NCBI GenBank assembly: GCA_019429005.1
Contig: JAHYJR010000010.1
Span: 1 to 12,137 of the forward strand
Reading direction: 5' to 3'
Origin: Nanobdellati archaeon
GTDB lineage: Archaea; EX4484-52; GLR71
DNA length: 12,137 nucleotides
Under the pieces are notes generated by a model. That model saw only the letters and a program-made list of their open reading frames with translations. It was not told where the DNA came from and did no database searches. Positions 1 through 5,642 of this stretch are shown here, piece by piece. Made by a program: the position numbers and the translations under genes. How positions within the stretch are numbered: the stretch's first letter is position 1; the number at the start of each line of letters is the position of its first letter.

Positions 1-131
1 CAACATACAATAAAGATGCAAACATAGGCATAAACACAAGAAGCGGCGGGAATGTTTGGGACGACTCAAGATATTCAGCAACAACATACAATAAAGATGC
101 AAACATAGGCATAAACACAAGAAGCGGTGGA
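1..131 (+). repeat. 81-bp direct coding repeat
   Basis: Bases 1-46 recur exactly at 82-127, an offset of 81 bases (27 codons). After that the copies differ at single bases (47 C versus 128 T; 50 G versus 131 A). The near identity at the nucleotide level, inside a coding frame, points to recent duplication or gene conversion. The array probably continues to the left of the window. Confidence 0.9.
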
Positions 132-170
132 ACAGTATGGTGTGATGAAGATAACTGGTGTCACAGTTAG
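1..170 (+). CDS. 3' end of a W-x-D-x-R-Y repeat protein (partial)
   Basis: Open from the left edge (first whole codon at base 3) to TAG at 168-170, giving 55 residues. The fragment contains one complete 27-residue repeat and most of a second. Each has a T-Y-N-K-D-A-N-I-G-I stretch followed by S-G-G-x-V-W-x-D; the first copy continues S-R-Y-S, while the last copy diverges to C-D-E-D-N-W-C-H-S and ends the protein. The same G-G-x-V-W-x-D-x-R-Y motif occurs three times in the gene that starts 19 bases downstream, so the two are probably paralogues in one operon. The family is not one I recognise. By analogy with the neighbour it is probably secreted, but its N-terminus lies outside the window. 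The two cysteines in the last copy may form a disulfide or cap the array (inference). Confidence 0.75.
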   Translation, partial: TYNKDANIGINTRSGGNVWDDSRYSATTYNKDANIGINTRSGGTVWCDEDNWCHS

Positions 171-189
171 ATTATAGAGATGAAATAAA

Positions 190-768
190 ATGATTAAAAA
201 AACACTTATCTTAACTACAATAATCTCACTTTATATCTTAATCTTAATGCCAACAGCATATGCAGAAATAAAATGTTATGCACCCTCCTGTAACTCTGAA
301 AACACATATAAAACAGTCACGTATAACATAGGTGGAACTGTTTGGAATGATCCTAGATACAGTCCAACACAAATCAACAATAACAATACAGTTAAATCTC
401 AAATGGGCGGAGTTATTTGGAGTGATCCAAGATATGCACCAAAAACACCAACTAAAACAAATTTCACATTAGGAATAACACAAAATTGGACAGTCTGGCA
501 CGATGAACGTTATGCACCAGATCAATTTGACCAAGATTTTTTCTTAATAAAACCGAAAACAACAACAACATACCAAAATACAAATTCATATAACACAAAC
601 AATTATAACACTAAATATTATAACTCAAAAAAGTACAACACCAAATATTATTATAAAAACGACAATCATAACAAAAAATATTATAAAACAGAACAACCAA
701 TAGAATTCAAACCCTGGAGAACAAGCGGTATAGAACTAAACTCTCATGAACTTATAAAAATATACTAA
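190..768 (+). CDS. Secreted repeat protein with three G-G-x-V-W-x-D-x-R-Y motifs and a Tyr/Asn/Lys-rich tail
   Basis: A 192-residue protein of unknown function. Residues 1-25 look like a Sec signal peptide: Lys-Lys start, a long hydrophobic stretch, and a likely cut after A-Y-A. Cys29 and Cys34 follow. Three motif copies centre on Trp52, Trp77 and Trp103: GGTVWNDPRYSP, GGVIWSDPRYAP and a variant with WTVWHDERYAP. Residues 125-166 are low complexity, made of Thr, Tyr, Asn and Lys with repeated Y-N-T and Y-Y-K. The ATG at 190 is preceded by AGAGATGA at 176-183, an acceptable ribosome-binding site. It follows the upstream related gene by 19 bases, so they are likely co-transcribed. A surface or extracellular role is inferred only from the signal peptide and composition; aromatic D-x-R-Y repeats might bind polymers or one another. 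Confidence 0.85.
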   Translation: MIKKTLILTTIISLYILILMPTAYAEIKCYAPSCNSENTYKTVTYNIGGTVWNDPRYSPTQINNNNTVKSQMGGVIWSDPRYAPKTPTKTNFTLGITQNWTVWHDERYAPDQFDQDFFLIKPKTTTTYQNTNSYNTNNYNTKYYNSKKYNTKYYYKNDNHNKKYYKTEQPIEFKPWRTSGIELNSHELIKIY

Positions 769-791
769 AAAATTTTAAAAAAATCAGTTAA

Positions 792-800
792 AAATATAAA
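792..800 (+). promoter_or_regulatory. TATA-like box upstream of the tRNA
   Basis: The A/T-only stretch AAATATAAA lies about 31-39 bases before the mature tRNA 5' end. That is a suitable place for an archaeal TATA box with a short 5' leader. The match is only by composition, and the region is AT-rich throughout. Confidence 0.4.
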
Positions 801-830
801 ACTACAACACCCCATATTATAATACTCTAT

Positions 831-905
831 GGGCCGGTGGTCTAGACTGGTTATGACATCGCCTCGACGTGGCGAGGATCGCCGGTTCAAATCCGGCTCG
901 GCCCA
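831..905 (+). tRNA. tRNA-Val, anticodon GAC (866-868), with C33 and G37
   Basis: A 75-base cloverleaf. The acceptor stem is 831-837 with 898-904 (six Watson-Crick pairs plus G7-U66) and the discriminator base is A905. The D arm is 840-857, the anticodon stem TCGCC/GGCGA (859-863 with 871-875), the variable loop five bases, and the T stem GCCGG/CCGGC with loop TTCAAAT. The loop is TCGACGT, which places GAC at positions 34-36 (Val). The D-arm sequence resembles archaeal tRNA-Val as I remember it. Two oddities: position 33, almost always U, is C (865), and position 37 is G (869). Sliding the loop by one base to restore U33 breaks the anticodon stem. No CCA is encoded and there is no room for an intron. 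Confidence 0.88.
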
Positions 906-911
906 TACTTA

Positions 912-918
912 TTTTTTT
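912..918 (+). terminator. T-run after the tRNA
   Basis: A run of seven T starts seven bases after the tRNA 3' end. Archaeal RNA polymerase commonly stops at such T-runs without a hairpin, so this is a plausible terminator for the tRNA transcript. Confidence 0.5.
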
Positions 919-938
919 ACACCTACAAAATAATAACA

Positions 939-947
939 TTTATAAAA
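939..947 (+). promoter_or_regulatory. TATA box, likely leaderless promoter
   Basis: TTTATAAAA is centred about 26 bases before the ATG at 969. That spacing puts the transcription start at or next to the start codon, and no ribosome-binding site is visible in between. A leaderless mRNA is the simplest reading. Confidence 0.55.
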
Positions 948-968
948 TTGATTACTATCTAATATATC

Positions 969-1493
969 ATGGATTCAAATAAACCAGATCAATTTATTTC
1001 ATCAAAAAACGAAATATCAAATAGATATAATGATGAAATAACTGAAATTGAATGGAACCATACAGGCCAAAGTACTCTAAAACAGGGACTTTATAAAAAT
1101 AATAATACTAACGAAATGTACAGATGTGTAGAACTTATATTACCTTCAAATCAAAATGGTTATTTTAATGAGTCTGTAATACCTGTATTTATCGGCATAA
1201 AAATTCAAGACACAACTAAAGATTTAATAGATAAATTTGATCAGATATTTGAAATATTAGAAAACCACGAAAATGTAACATACCCCGAAACTTATTTTAT
1301 AGATCAATATATTGGAATCAATAAAGAAATTATAGAAAAACTTCAAAATAAAATTGATTTTATATTAGATATACAAGACGCATTAATACCAAAAATAACC
1401 GTTGATGGCGAAAAACTAGCAGATATTTATGTTTCTAGTAGATTTGATGGTAACGAATTATTAGATTTTAGTAAAGATGGTCAAAACACTTAA
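969..1493 (+). CDS. Unrecognised 174-residue protein
   Basis: I do not recognise a family. The protein has no signal peptide or membrane segment and is acidic and Asn/Ile/Asp-rich. A predicted helical middle (about residues 82-96, D-L-I-D-K-F-D-Q-I-F-E) and a second helix (about 115-140, N-K-E-I-I-E-K-L-Q-N-K-I) are separated by a loop. The N-terminal half looks beta-rich. It is a complete ORF with typical codon use for this window, preceded by a well-placed TATA box, so it is likely a real monocistronic gene. It ends only eight bases from the end of the opposing HIT pseudogene (convergent). The function is unknown. Confidence 0.65.
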   Translation: MDSNKPDQFISSKNEISNRYNDEITEIEWNHTGQSTLKQGLYKNNNTNEMYRCVELILPSNQNGYFNESVIPVFIGIKIQDTTKDLIDKFDQIFEILENHENVTYPETYFIDQYIGINKEIIEKLQNKIDFILDIQDALIPKITVDGEKLADIYVSSRFDGNELLDFSKDGQNT

Positions 1494-1527
1494 TTCTAAG
1501 ATTAATCCACATTAAGATACTTAGAAT
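1493..1527. other. Inverted repeat between convergent genes
   Basis: ATTCTAAG (1493-1500) and CTTAGAAT (1520-1527) are perfect inverted copies separated by 19 bases. They sit where the + strand gene and the - strand pseudogene converge. The repeat could act as a two-way terminator stem, but it is AT-rich, lacks a clear T-run and may be chance. Confidence 0.3.
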
Positions 1528-2199
1528 CAAAATTATTTTTTAAAGTATCAACTATATTTTTTCACAATTCTGGTGACATAATTAAATCATCATTTGTTTT
1601 AGGAAACGATACAAGTATTGTTGGAGCAATATAAATTCCAGCATCAGACATAGAATTTGCAATTATACCAGTAGAACTATATTCAGAAAACATATATCCT
1701 GCAAATCCAATCCCCCCCTTCATAAGTTGGAAAAAAATCCAAACTCGGATGAACTGAAGATATAACAAGAGAATCTATCAAAGGAAGACCTTATCGCTCT
1801 TTTAGACCATATTCTTAAAATGATACTTCAATTGCATCAGTACTTGCTTTAACTAAACCTCTTAAATGACGAACCTCATCATGATTAAGAGTATTAAGAC
1901 CATATTATTATAGCAGTATGAAATATACCGCCCTTATTGACATCATGATTAAGAGTATTAAGACCATATTGACCATCAACCCCTAAATGTCTTTTAGAAA
2001 TAATCGCACAACGTCCTAAATATAGACCCTATCTTGGATTTAATGCGACAGTAAAAAGAAAATTATCTCCAATTATATTTGAATCATCTTTATCAGGCCC
2101 TATAAAACCCGTACATATCGGACAAGAATTATCATAAATATCTTCAATAGCTCTAAGATTCTATGCAAGTAGATACTTAGAAAAATTAATTGGTTTCAT
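1502..2199 (-). pseudogene. Decayed HIT-family (histidine triad) nucleotide-binding protein gene
   Basis: Reading from an ATG at 2199 across defects gives a protein of about 210 residues to a TAA at 1502-1504. It shows C-P-I-C near the N-terminus, then L-N-P-R-x-G-L-Y-L-G-R-C and S-K-R-H-L, and later V-H-P-S-L-D-F-F-P (1728-1751). The last aligns with the H-x-H-x-H-x-x-P active site of HIT proteins, but the second and third His have become Ser and Asp. Defects: in-frame TAG at 2161-2163 and 2029-2031; a 64-bp internal duplication that shifts the frame; TAA at 1815-1817 and 1791-1793; a +1 shift at the C7 run 1712-1718; TGA at 1562-1564 where Trp would fit. Intact relatives bind or hydrolyse nucleotide derivatives. 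The open stretch 1562-1768 is only a remnant. The family call rests on motifs read by eye. Confidence 0.7.
1877..1970. repeat. 30-bp direct repeat from a 64-bp duplication
   Basis: Bases 1877-1906 and 1941-1970 are identical over 30 bp with an offset of 64. The repeat lies inside the HIT pseudogene. Because 64 is not a multiple of three, the duplication shifts the reading frame; removing it rejoins the two conserved halves of the protein. Confidence 0.9.
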
Positions 2200-2230
2200 A
2201 TAAACAATTATAAAATTTAACTTTAAATTA

Positions 2231-2557
2231 CTATTTAATAACAAGACTTTCCTTATACTTTTTTGCCATCTCAAATTCAGGCCCTAAAACAAGGCATTTT
2301 GTAGGACAAACTTCTTGACACCGTCCGCAAAAGATGCATTTTCCAAGATCAAGTGTCCAAATCTTTTCATCTCTAGATACAACAATTGCACCAGTCGGAC
2401 AAGCCCTCTGACACATACTGCAATAGATACATTTAGATTTGTTGTACTTATGTTTACCCCTAAAATCTTTTGACATTATTGGTTTAACATATGGATATTT
2501 CTGAGTAAAAGGTTTCTTAAAAAGATTTCCCACAACATCAAACAATAAATTAGCCAT
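2231..2557 (-). CDS. mbhN: Hydrogenase ferredoxin-like subunit, MbhN/EchF/NuoI type (two [4Fe-4S])
   Basis: Carries electrons between a ferredoxin partner and the small subunit of the group 4 hydrogenase on the cytoplasmic side. Counting from the ATG at 2557 (108 residues), two classical 4Fe-4S motifs are visible: C43-x2-C46-x2-C49-x3-C53-P and C74-x2-C77-x2-C80-x3-C84-P. The N-terminal 40 residues carry the R-G-K-H/K-Y region typical before the first cluster. A GTG at 2569 would add four residues, but AAGGTG at 2567-2572 sits nine bases before the ATG at 2557, which makes that ATG the better start. This site overlaps the mbhM stop codon, so translation is probably coupled. It is the last gene of the operon. 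The length fits the small MbhN/EchF form, not bacterial NuoI. Confidence 0.9.
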   Translation of the reverse strand: MANLLFDVVGNLFKKPFTQKYPYVKPIMSKDFRGKHKYNKSKCIYCSMCQRACPTGAIVVSRDEKIWTLDLGKCIFCGRCQEVCPTKCLVLGPEFEMAKKYKESLVIK

Positions 2558-2566
2558 AATTAAAAA

Positions 2567-2572
2567 CACCTT
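2567..2572 (-). promoter_or_regulatory. Ribosome-binding site that decides the mbhN start
   Basis: On the - strand AAGGTG overlaps the TAA of the previous gene and lies nine bases before ATG 2557. It matches the archaeal 16S 3' end and argues against the in-frame GTG at 2569, which falls inside this site. Confidence 0.65.
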
Positions 2573-3449
2573 AAAAAAATATTACCCTGAAAAGATCAAT
2601 AAATACAATAATCCCAGACATCCAATAGATGTTTACCGCCTGATTAATCTTTAAACGTGCAAAAATAACTCGGGAAATAAGAATTACAAACAATACAAAT
2701 ATACTTTTTAAAACAAAAATTAAAAGTGAAGAAGCACCACCCAAATAAAGCGATACCATTAAAGCTATAAGCACAAAGGTCTTAATCATATGAGCTAATT
2801 CAAGAATAGCTAACCTTGAACCCGTATATTCAGCAGTAGAACCTGCTACAATCTCTTGATGGCTCCCAGGTATATGAAATGGTGGCATCTCAATTTTAGC
2901 AAAAAAAGCAAGTAAAAAACCAAAACCAGCCAAAGGATATGAATTGATAAGCCAATTTGAATTATACACAATTGACGCAGAATTATTTACAACTGCAACT
3001 ACAACAATTGACATAGCAAGCACAATCTCATACGCAATCATTTGAACAATACCACGTATCGCACCGTGTATACCAAAAGGATTACCAGATGAAAAACCTG
3101 AAAGATAATATGCAAGAGAACTCAATACAAGCATATATAACACAAAGATAAGATCACCATTAAAAGATATCAAACCAGAAAAAACAATAGGGACTATAAG
3201 AGACACAATCAACACAGAAGATAAAGATATTACAGGCCAGATACTGAAACCATAACCTGACTGATGTGGGACAACACCCTCTTTTCCAAAAAGCTTGATT
3301 ATATCATAAACTGGTTGAATAATTGGAGGACCTACACGATTCTGCATAACTGCCGCAAGCTTTCTCAAAATACCAAAATAAAGGATACTTAAAACTAAAA
3401 CTAATAATATACCAGGATAAAACAGAATATTAAACATAGTCTCAATCAT
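2571..3449 (-). CDS. mbhM: Hydrogenase membrane subunit, MbhM/EchB/NuoH type
   Basis: A 292-residue membrane protein of the NuoH/ND1 family with about eight hydrophobic helices. It anchors the hydrogenase to the membrane and, in the family, forms the proton or sodium path next to the catalytic module. Conserved signatures are N-R-V-G-P-P (38-42) with Q-P-x-x-D-x-x-K-L-F following, and the cytoplasmic loop at about 187-210 (E-M-P-P-F-H-I-P-G-S-H-Q-E-I-V-A-G, then E-Y-T-G). In complex I relatives this loop usually reads P-F-D-x-P-E; here the Asp and the Glu are His and Gly, which may alter the ion path. AGAGGT lies about eight bases before the ATG and overlaps the mbhL stop, suggesting coupled translation. 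Confidence 0.92.
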   Translation of the reverse strand: MIETMFNILFYPGILLVLVLSILYFGILRKLAAVMQNRVGPPIIQPVYDIIKLFGKEGVVPHQSGYGFSIWPVISLSSVLIVSLIVPIVFSGLISFNGDLIFVLYMLVLSSLAYYLSGFSSGNPFGIHGAIRGIVQMIAYEIVLAMSIVVVAVVNNSASIVYNSNWLINSYPLAGFGFLLAFFAKIEMPPFHIPGSHQEIVAGSTAEYTGSRLAILELAHMIKTFVLIALMVSLYLGGASSLLIFVLKSIFVLFVILISRVIFARLKINQAVNIYWMSGIIVFIDLFRVIFF

Positions 3450-3460
3450 TCAAATTACCT

Positions 3461-4657
3461 CTAATTATATTTTTTATCAGCAATAGATCTTAAATTACTT
3501 GCATCAAGAATTTCATTTCCTGTTTGTTTTAATATAGTAACTCTATCTGTACAAGCAAAACAAGGATCAAGTGCACCTACAACAATAACAGGAACATCTG
3601 CTAAATCATGACCTATAAGCATAGTCTTGACAGATAAAAGATTAGCATAAGTAGGTGTTCGGATTTTCACACGTGCGGGTTTATTTGTACCATCAGATTT
3701 AACATAATATATCAGTTCTCCTCTTGGAGCTTCAACACGAGTTACAACCTCACCTGAAGGAACAATCAACGGCAATTTAATGTATATATCCCCTTTAGGT
3801 ATATGTTTAACACAATGTTTTACAATATCAGATGACACTATAAGTTCTTTTGCACGTACTACAACTTTTGAAAACACATCACCTTTAGTTTCAGTTATAA
3901 CATCAAATCGAATATATTTATAAGCCTCATATCCAGTATCACGCACATCATATTTTATTCCTGATGCTCTTGCTACAGGACCTACTGCAGAATATTTCTT
4001 TGCATCTTCTTTGCTTAATATACCAATATCTTTAGTCCTTAAAATAACAATATTATCTTTTGACACAATATCAATATAATGAATAACTTGTTTTTTTATG
4101 ATATCCATTGTCTTTGATATTTCGGAAAGTATTTTTGGATCCAAATCACGCCGTACACCACCGATTTTATTCATTGCATAATTGACACGATTTCCAGATA
4201 TTTTTTCAAGAAGATCCATTACATGTTCCCTATCACGCCAAACAAGTTGAAAAAGCGTATCAAGACCAATCTCATAACCAACAACACCAAGCCATAACAT
4301 ATGAGAATGAATCCTCTCTAACTCTGCAATAATTGTCCGAATATATTTAGCACGCATAGGAATCTCAGCACCATGTAACAATTCAATCGCACCACAATAT
4401 GCTATAGTGTGATGAGAACTGCAGATACCACAAATTCGCTCTGTAAGAAATACACTTTGAACATAATCTTTTTTCTCTAATGCTGCTTCAATCCCACGAT
4501 GAAGATAACCAACATTTATATCCGCATCTATTATTGTCTCACCATCAAGCCTAATATTAAAATATTCAGGCTCAAGAAGTGCAGGATGTTGTGGACCTAT
4601 TGGAATTGAATTTGATATATCTGAATTCACATTACATTTAGGTATCTTATCATCCAT
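3461..4657 (-). CDS. mbhL: [NiFe]-hydrogenase group 4 large (catalytic) subunit, MbhL/EchE type
   Basis: The 398-residue subunit that binds the Ni-Fe centre and makes or uses H2. Both metal-binding cysteine pairs are present: C76-G-I-C79 in E-R-I-C-G-I-C-S-S-H-H and C366-F-A-C369 in D-P-C-F-A-C-T-D-R. These pairs are missing in true complex I NuoD, so this is a hydrogenase. Other family marks are G-P-Q-H-P (21-25), G-Y-L-H-R-G-I-E (50-57) and the E-R-I-H-S-H helix at about 113. A 29-residue tail follows the last Cys; whether it is removed on maturation cannot be told from sequence. The start is supported by GGAAGTGAT a few bases upstream, close to the full archaeal consensus, overlapping the stop of the NuoC-like gene. 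No hyp maturation genes are in the window. Confidence 0.95.
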   Translation of the reverse strand: MDDKIPKCNVNSDISNSIPIGPQHPALLEPEYFNIRLDGETIIDADINVGYLHRGIEAALEKKDYVQSVFLTERICGICSSHHTIAYCGAIELLHGAEIPMRAKYIRTIIAELERIHSHMLWLGVVGYEIGLDTLFQLVWRDREHVMDLLEKISGNRVNYAMNKIGGVRRDLDPKILSEISKTMDIIKKQVIHYIDIVSKDNIVILRTKDIGILSKEDAKKYSAVGPVARASGIKYDVRDTGYEAYKYIRFDVITETKGDVFSKVVVRAKELIVSSDIVKHCVKHIPKGDIYIKLPLIVPSGEVVTRVEAPRGELIYYVKSDGTNKPARVKIRTPTYANLLSVKTMLIGHDLADVPVIVVGALDPCFACTDRVTILKQTGNEILDASNLRSIADKKYN

Positions 4658-4661
4658 AATA

Positions 4662-5042
4662 TCACTTCCTTAATGGTGTCTTTGGTGAATCGTGAGCAAG
4701 AAACAAATTTTCAGGTTCATCATTACCAACAATTTTCACACCAAGCATCTCTGACAATTCTCGCTCATACAATTTTGCACCTGGATACATCCCAATTATA
4801 GTATTTATTTTAGGATTATCACGCACAATCTCAATTTTTAAATTAATTGGAATATTATCCCAAATAAAAGTATATATTACTTCAATTACTTCCCCCGTAT
4901 CACAACCAGTAATATTTGAAATCCTATAGATTCCCAATTTCATTAATACGCTAAGAGCCTCTTCAAGATCTTTAACTAAAATATAATAACCGCTATTATC
5001 TTGCTTATACAAATTTCCCAATTCTTTTAACACAGCTTTCAT
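4662..5042 (-). CDS. mbhK: Hydrogenase linker subunit, MbhK/EchD/NuoC type
   Basis: A 126-residue soluble subunit that, in the family, sits against the large and small subunits and has no cofactor. The conserved C-terminal signature is visible as P-G-A-K-L-Y-E-R-E-L-S-E-M-L-G-V (about 88-103), followed by a short acidic and Pro segment ending L-F-L-A-H-D. The protein is short even for the compact NuoC type, with the N-terminal fold reduced to a helix-strand-helix region. AAAAGTGATAACTT precedes the ATG and gives a good GTGAT ribosome-binding site. It lies between the small- and large-subunit genes, the order found in mbhJKL. Confidence 0.88.
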   Translation of the reverse strand: MKAVLKELGNLYKQDNSGYYILVKDLEEALSVLMKLGIYRISNITGCDTGEVIEVIYTFIWDNIPINLKIEIVRDNPKINTIIGMYPGAKLYERELSEMLGVKIVGNDEPENLFLAHDSPKTPLRK

Positions 5043-5078
5043 AAGTTATCACTTTTATTATAAAATATTATCAATCAA

Positions 5079-5531
5079 TTAATTAGTCTCAAGAAGTTCA
5101 ATCGCTTTAATAATCCCATCCATTATAGCCTCAGGTTTAGGCGGACAGCCAGGAACATAAATATCAACAGGTATAATTTTATCAACAGGCCCTACAGAAT
5201 TATATGCATCATGAAATATACCTTTTGAAATCGCACATGCACCTATTGCAACAACAACTTTGGGTTTTGACATCTGATGATATATAAGATCGACCACATC
5301 CTTATTCTTTGCAGTAACTGTACCTGCTATTGCAAATACATCTGAATGCCTAGGATTGCCTTTCTCTTGCATTCCAAAACGCTCAACATCATACCTCGGA
5401 CTAAGGCACGCAAAAGTCTCAATACTACAACCATTACATCCACCACACTCGTAATGTAAGACCCAAGGCGATTTCTTTCTTGCAATGTTTAATATCTTAT
5501 CTTTAATTCTAAAAAGAGCAGTCTTTATCAT
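5079..5531 (-). CDS. mbhJ: [NiFe]-hydrogenase group 4 small subunit, MbhJ/EchC/NuoB type
   Basis: A 150-residue subunit holding the proximal [4Fe-4S] cluster next to the Ni-Fe site. The likely ligands are Cys32 and Cys35 (in G-G-C-N-G-C-S-I-E), Cys99 (I-G-A-C-A) and Cys129 (V-P-G-C-P-P-K-P-E). Extra cysteines at 29 and 42 are not normal ligands. The run S-P-R-Y-D-V-E-R-F-G and the R-H-S-D-V-F stretch match the MbhJ/NuoB fold. It is the first gene of a five-gene operon in the order J-K-L-M-N. No Mrp-type or antiporter-like gene precedes it: the 111 bases upstream hold only promoter-like sequence and then the end of the BatD-like gene. The ATG at 5531 has only a weak ribosome-binding site and could belong to a short-leader or leaderless mRNA. 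Confidence 0.94.
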   Translation of the reverse strand: MIKTALFRIKDKILNIARKKSPWVLHYECGGCNGCSIETFACLSPRYDVERFGMQEKGNPRHSDVFAIAGTVTAKNKDVVDLIYHQMSKPKVVVAIGACAISKGIFHDAYNSVGPVDKIIPVDIYVPGCPPKPEAIMDGIIKAIELLETN

Positions 5532-5555
5532 TATAGATATCTTTGTTAAGGTTGA

Positions 5556-5601
5556 ATATATAGATTTGGGATTTGATTAATTAAAATTAAATTTTATAAA
5601 A
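5556..5601 (-). promoter_or_regulatory. Candidate promoter of the hydrogenase operon
   Basis: Two TATA-like boxes read on the - strand. CTATATAT (5556-5563) is about 28 bases before the mbhJ ATG and would give a leaderless mRNA. TTTTATAAAA (5592-5601) would give a leader of roughly 35 bases. Either would let the hydrogenase operon be expressed apart from the upstream Bat-like operon. No operator or regulator site is recognisable. Confidence 0.5.
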
Positions 5602-5611
5602 ATAATCAAAC

Positions 5612-5640
5612 AATCCAACCAACAAAATAAAACATTCTTT
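5612..5640 (-). terminator. Possible T-rich terminator after the BatD-like gene
   Basis: Just past the TGA at 5643-5645, the - strand has a T-rich run with TTTTATTTTGTT and no hairpin. Archaeal termination at such tracts is common, but this window is AT-rich everywhere, so the call is weak. Confidence 0.3.
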
Positions 5641-5642
5641 AC

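Noticed and set aside
1562-1768. Separate small gene of 68 residues
   Set aside because: It is one open piece of the HIT pseudogene. Its first third is a wrong-frame reading of the H-P-S-L-D-F-F-P region, before the C7 frameshift.
1502-2199. Stop codon recoding (Trp, Pyl or Gln) instead of a pseudogene
   Set aside because: All three stop codons occur in the frame, there are also two frameshifts and lost active-site residues, and intact genes in the window end normally with TAA, TAG and TGA.
2231-5531. Complex I (NADH or F420H2 dehydrogenase) fragment
   Set aside because: The large subunit keeps both C-x-x-C pairs for Ni-Fe (76/79 and 366/369), which NuoD/FpoD proteins lack, and the ferredoxin subunit is of the short hydrogenase type.
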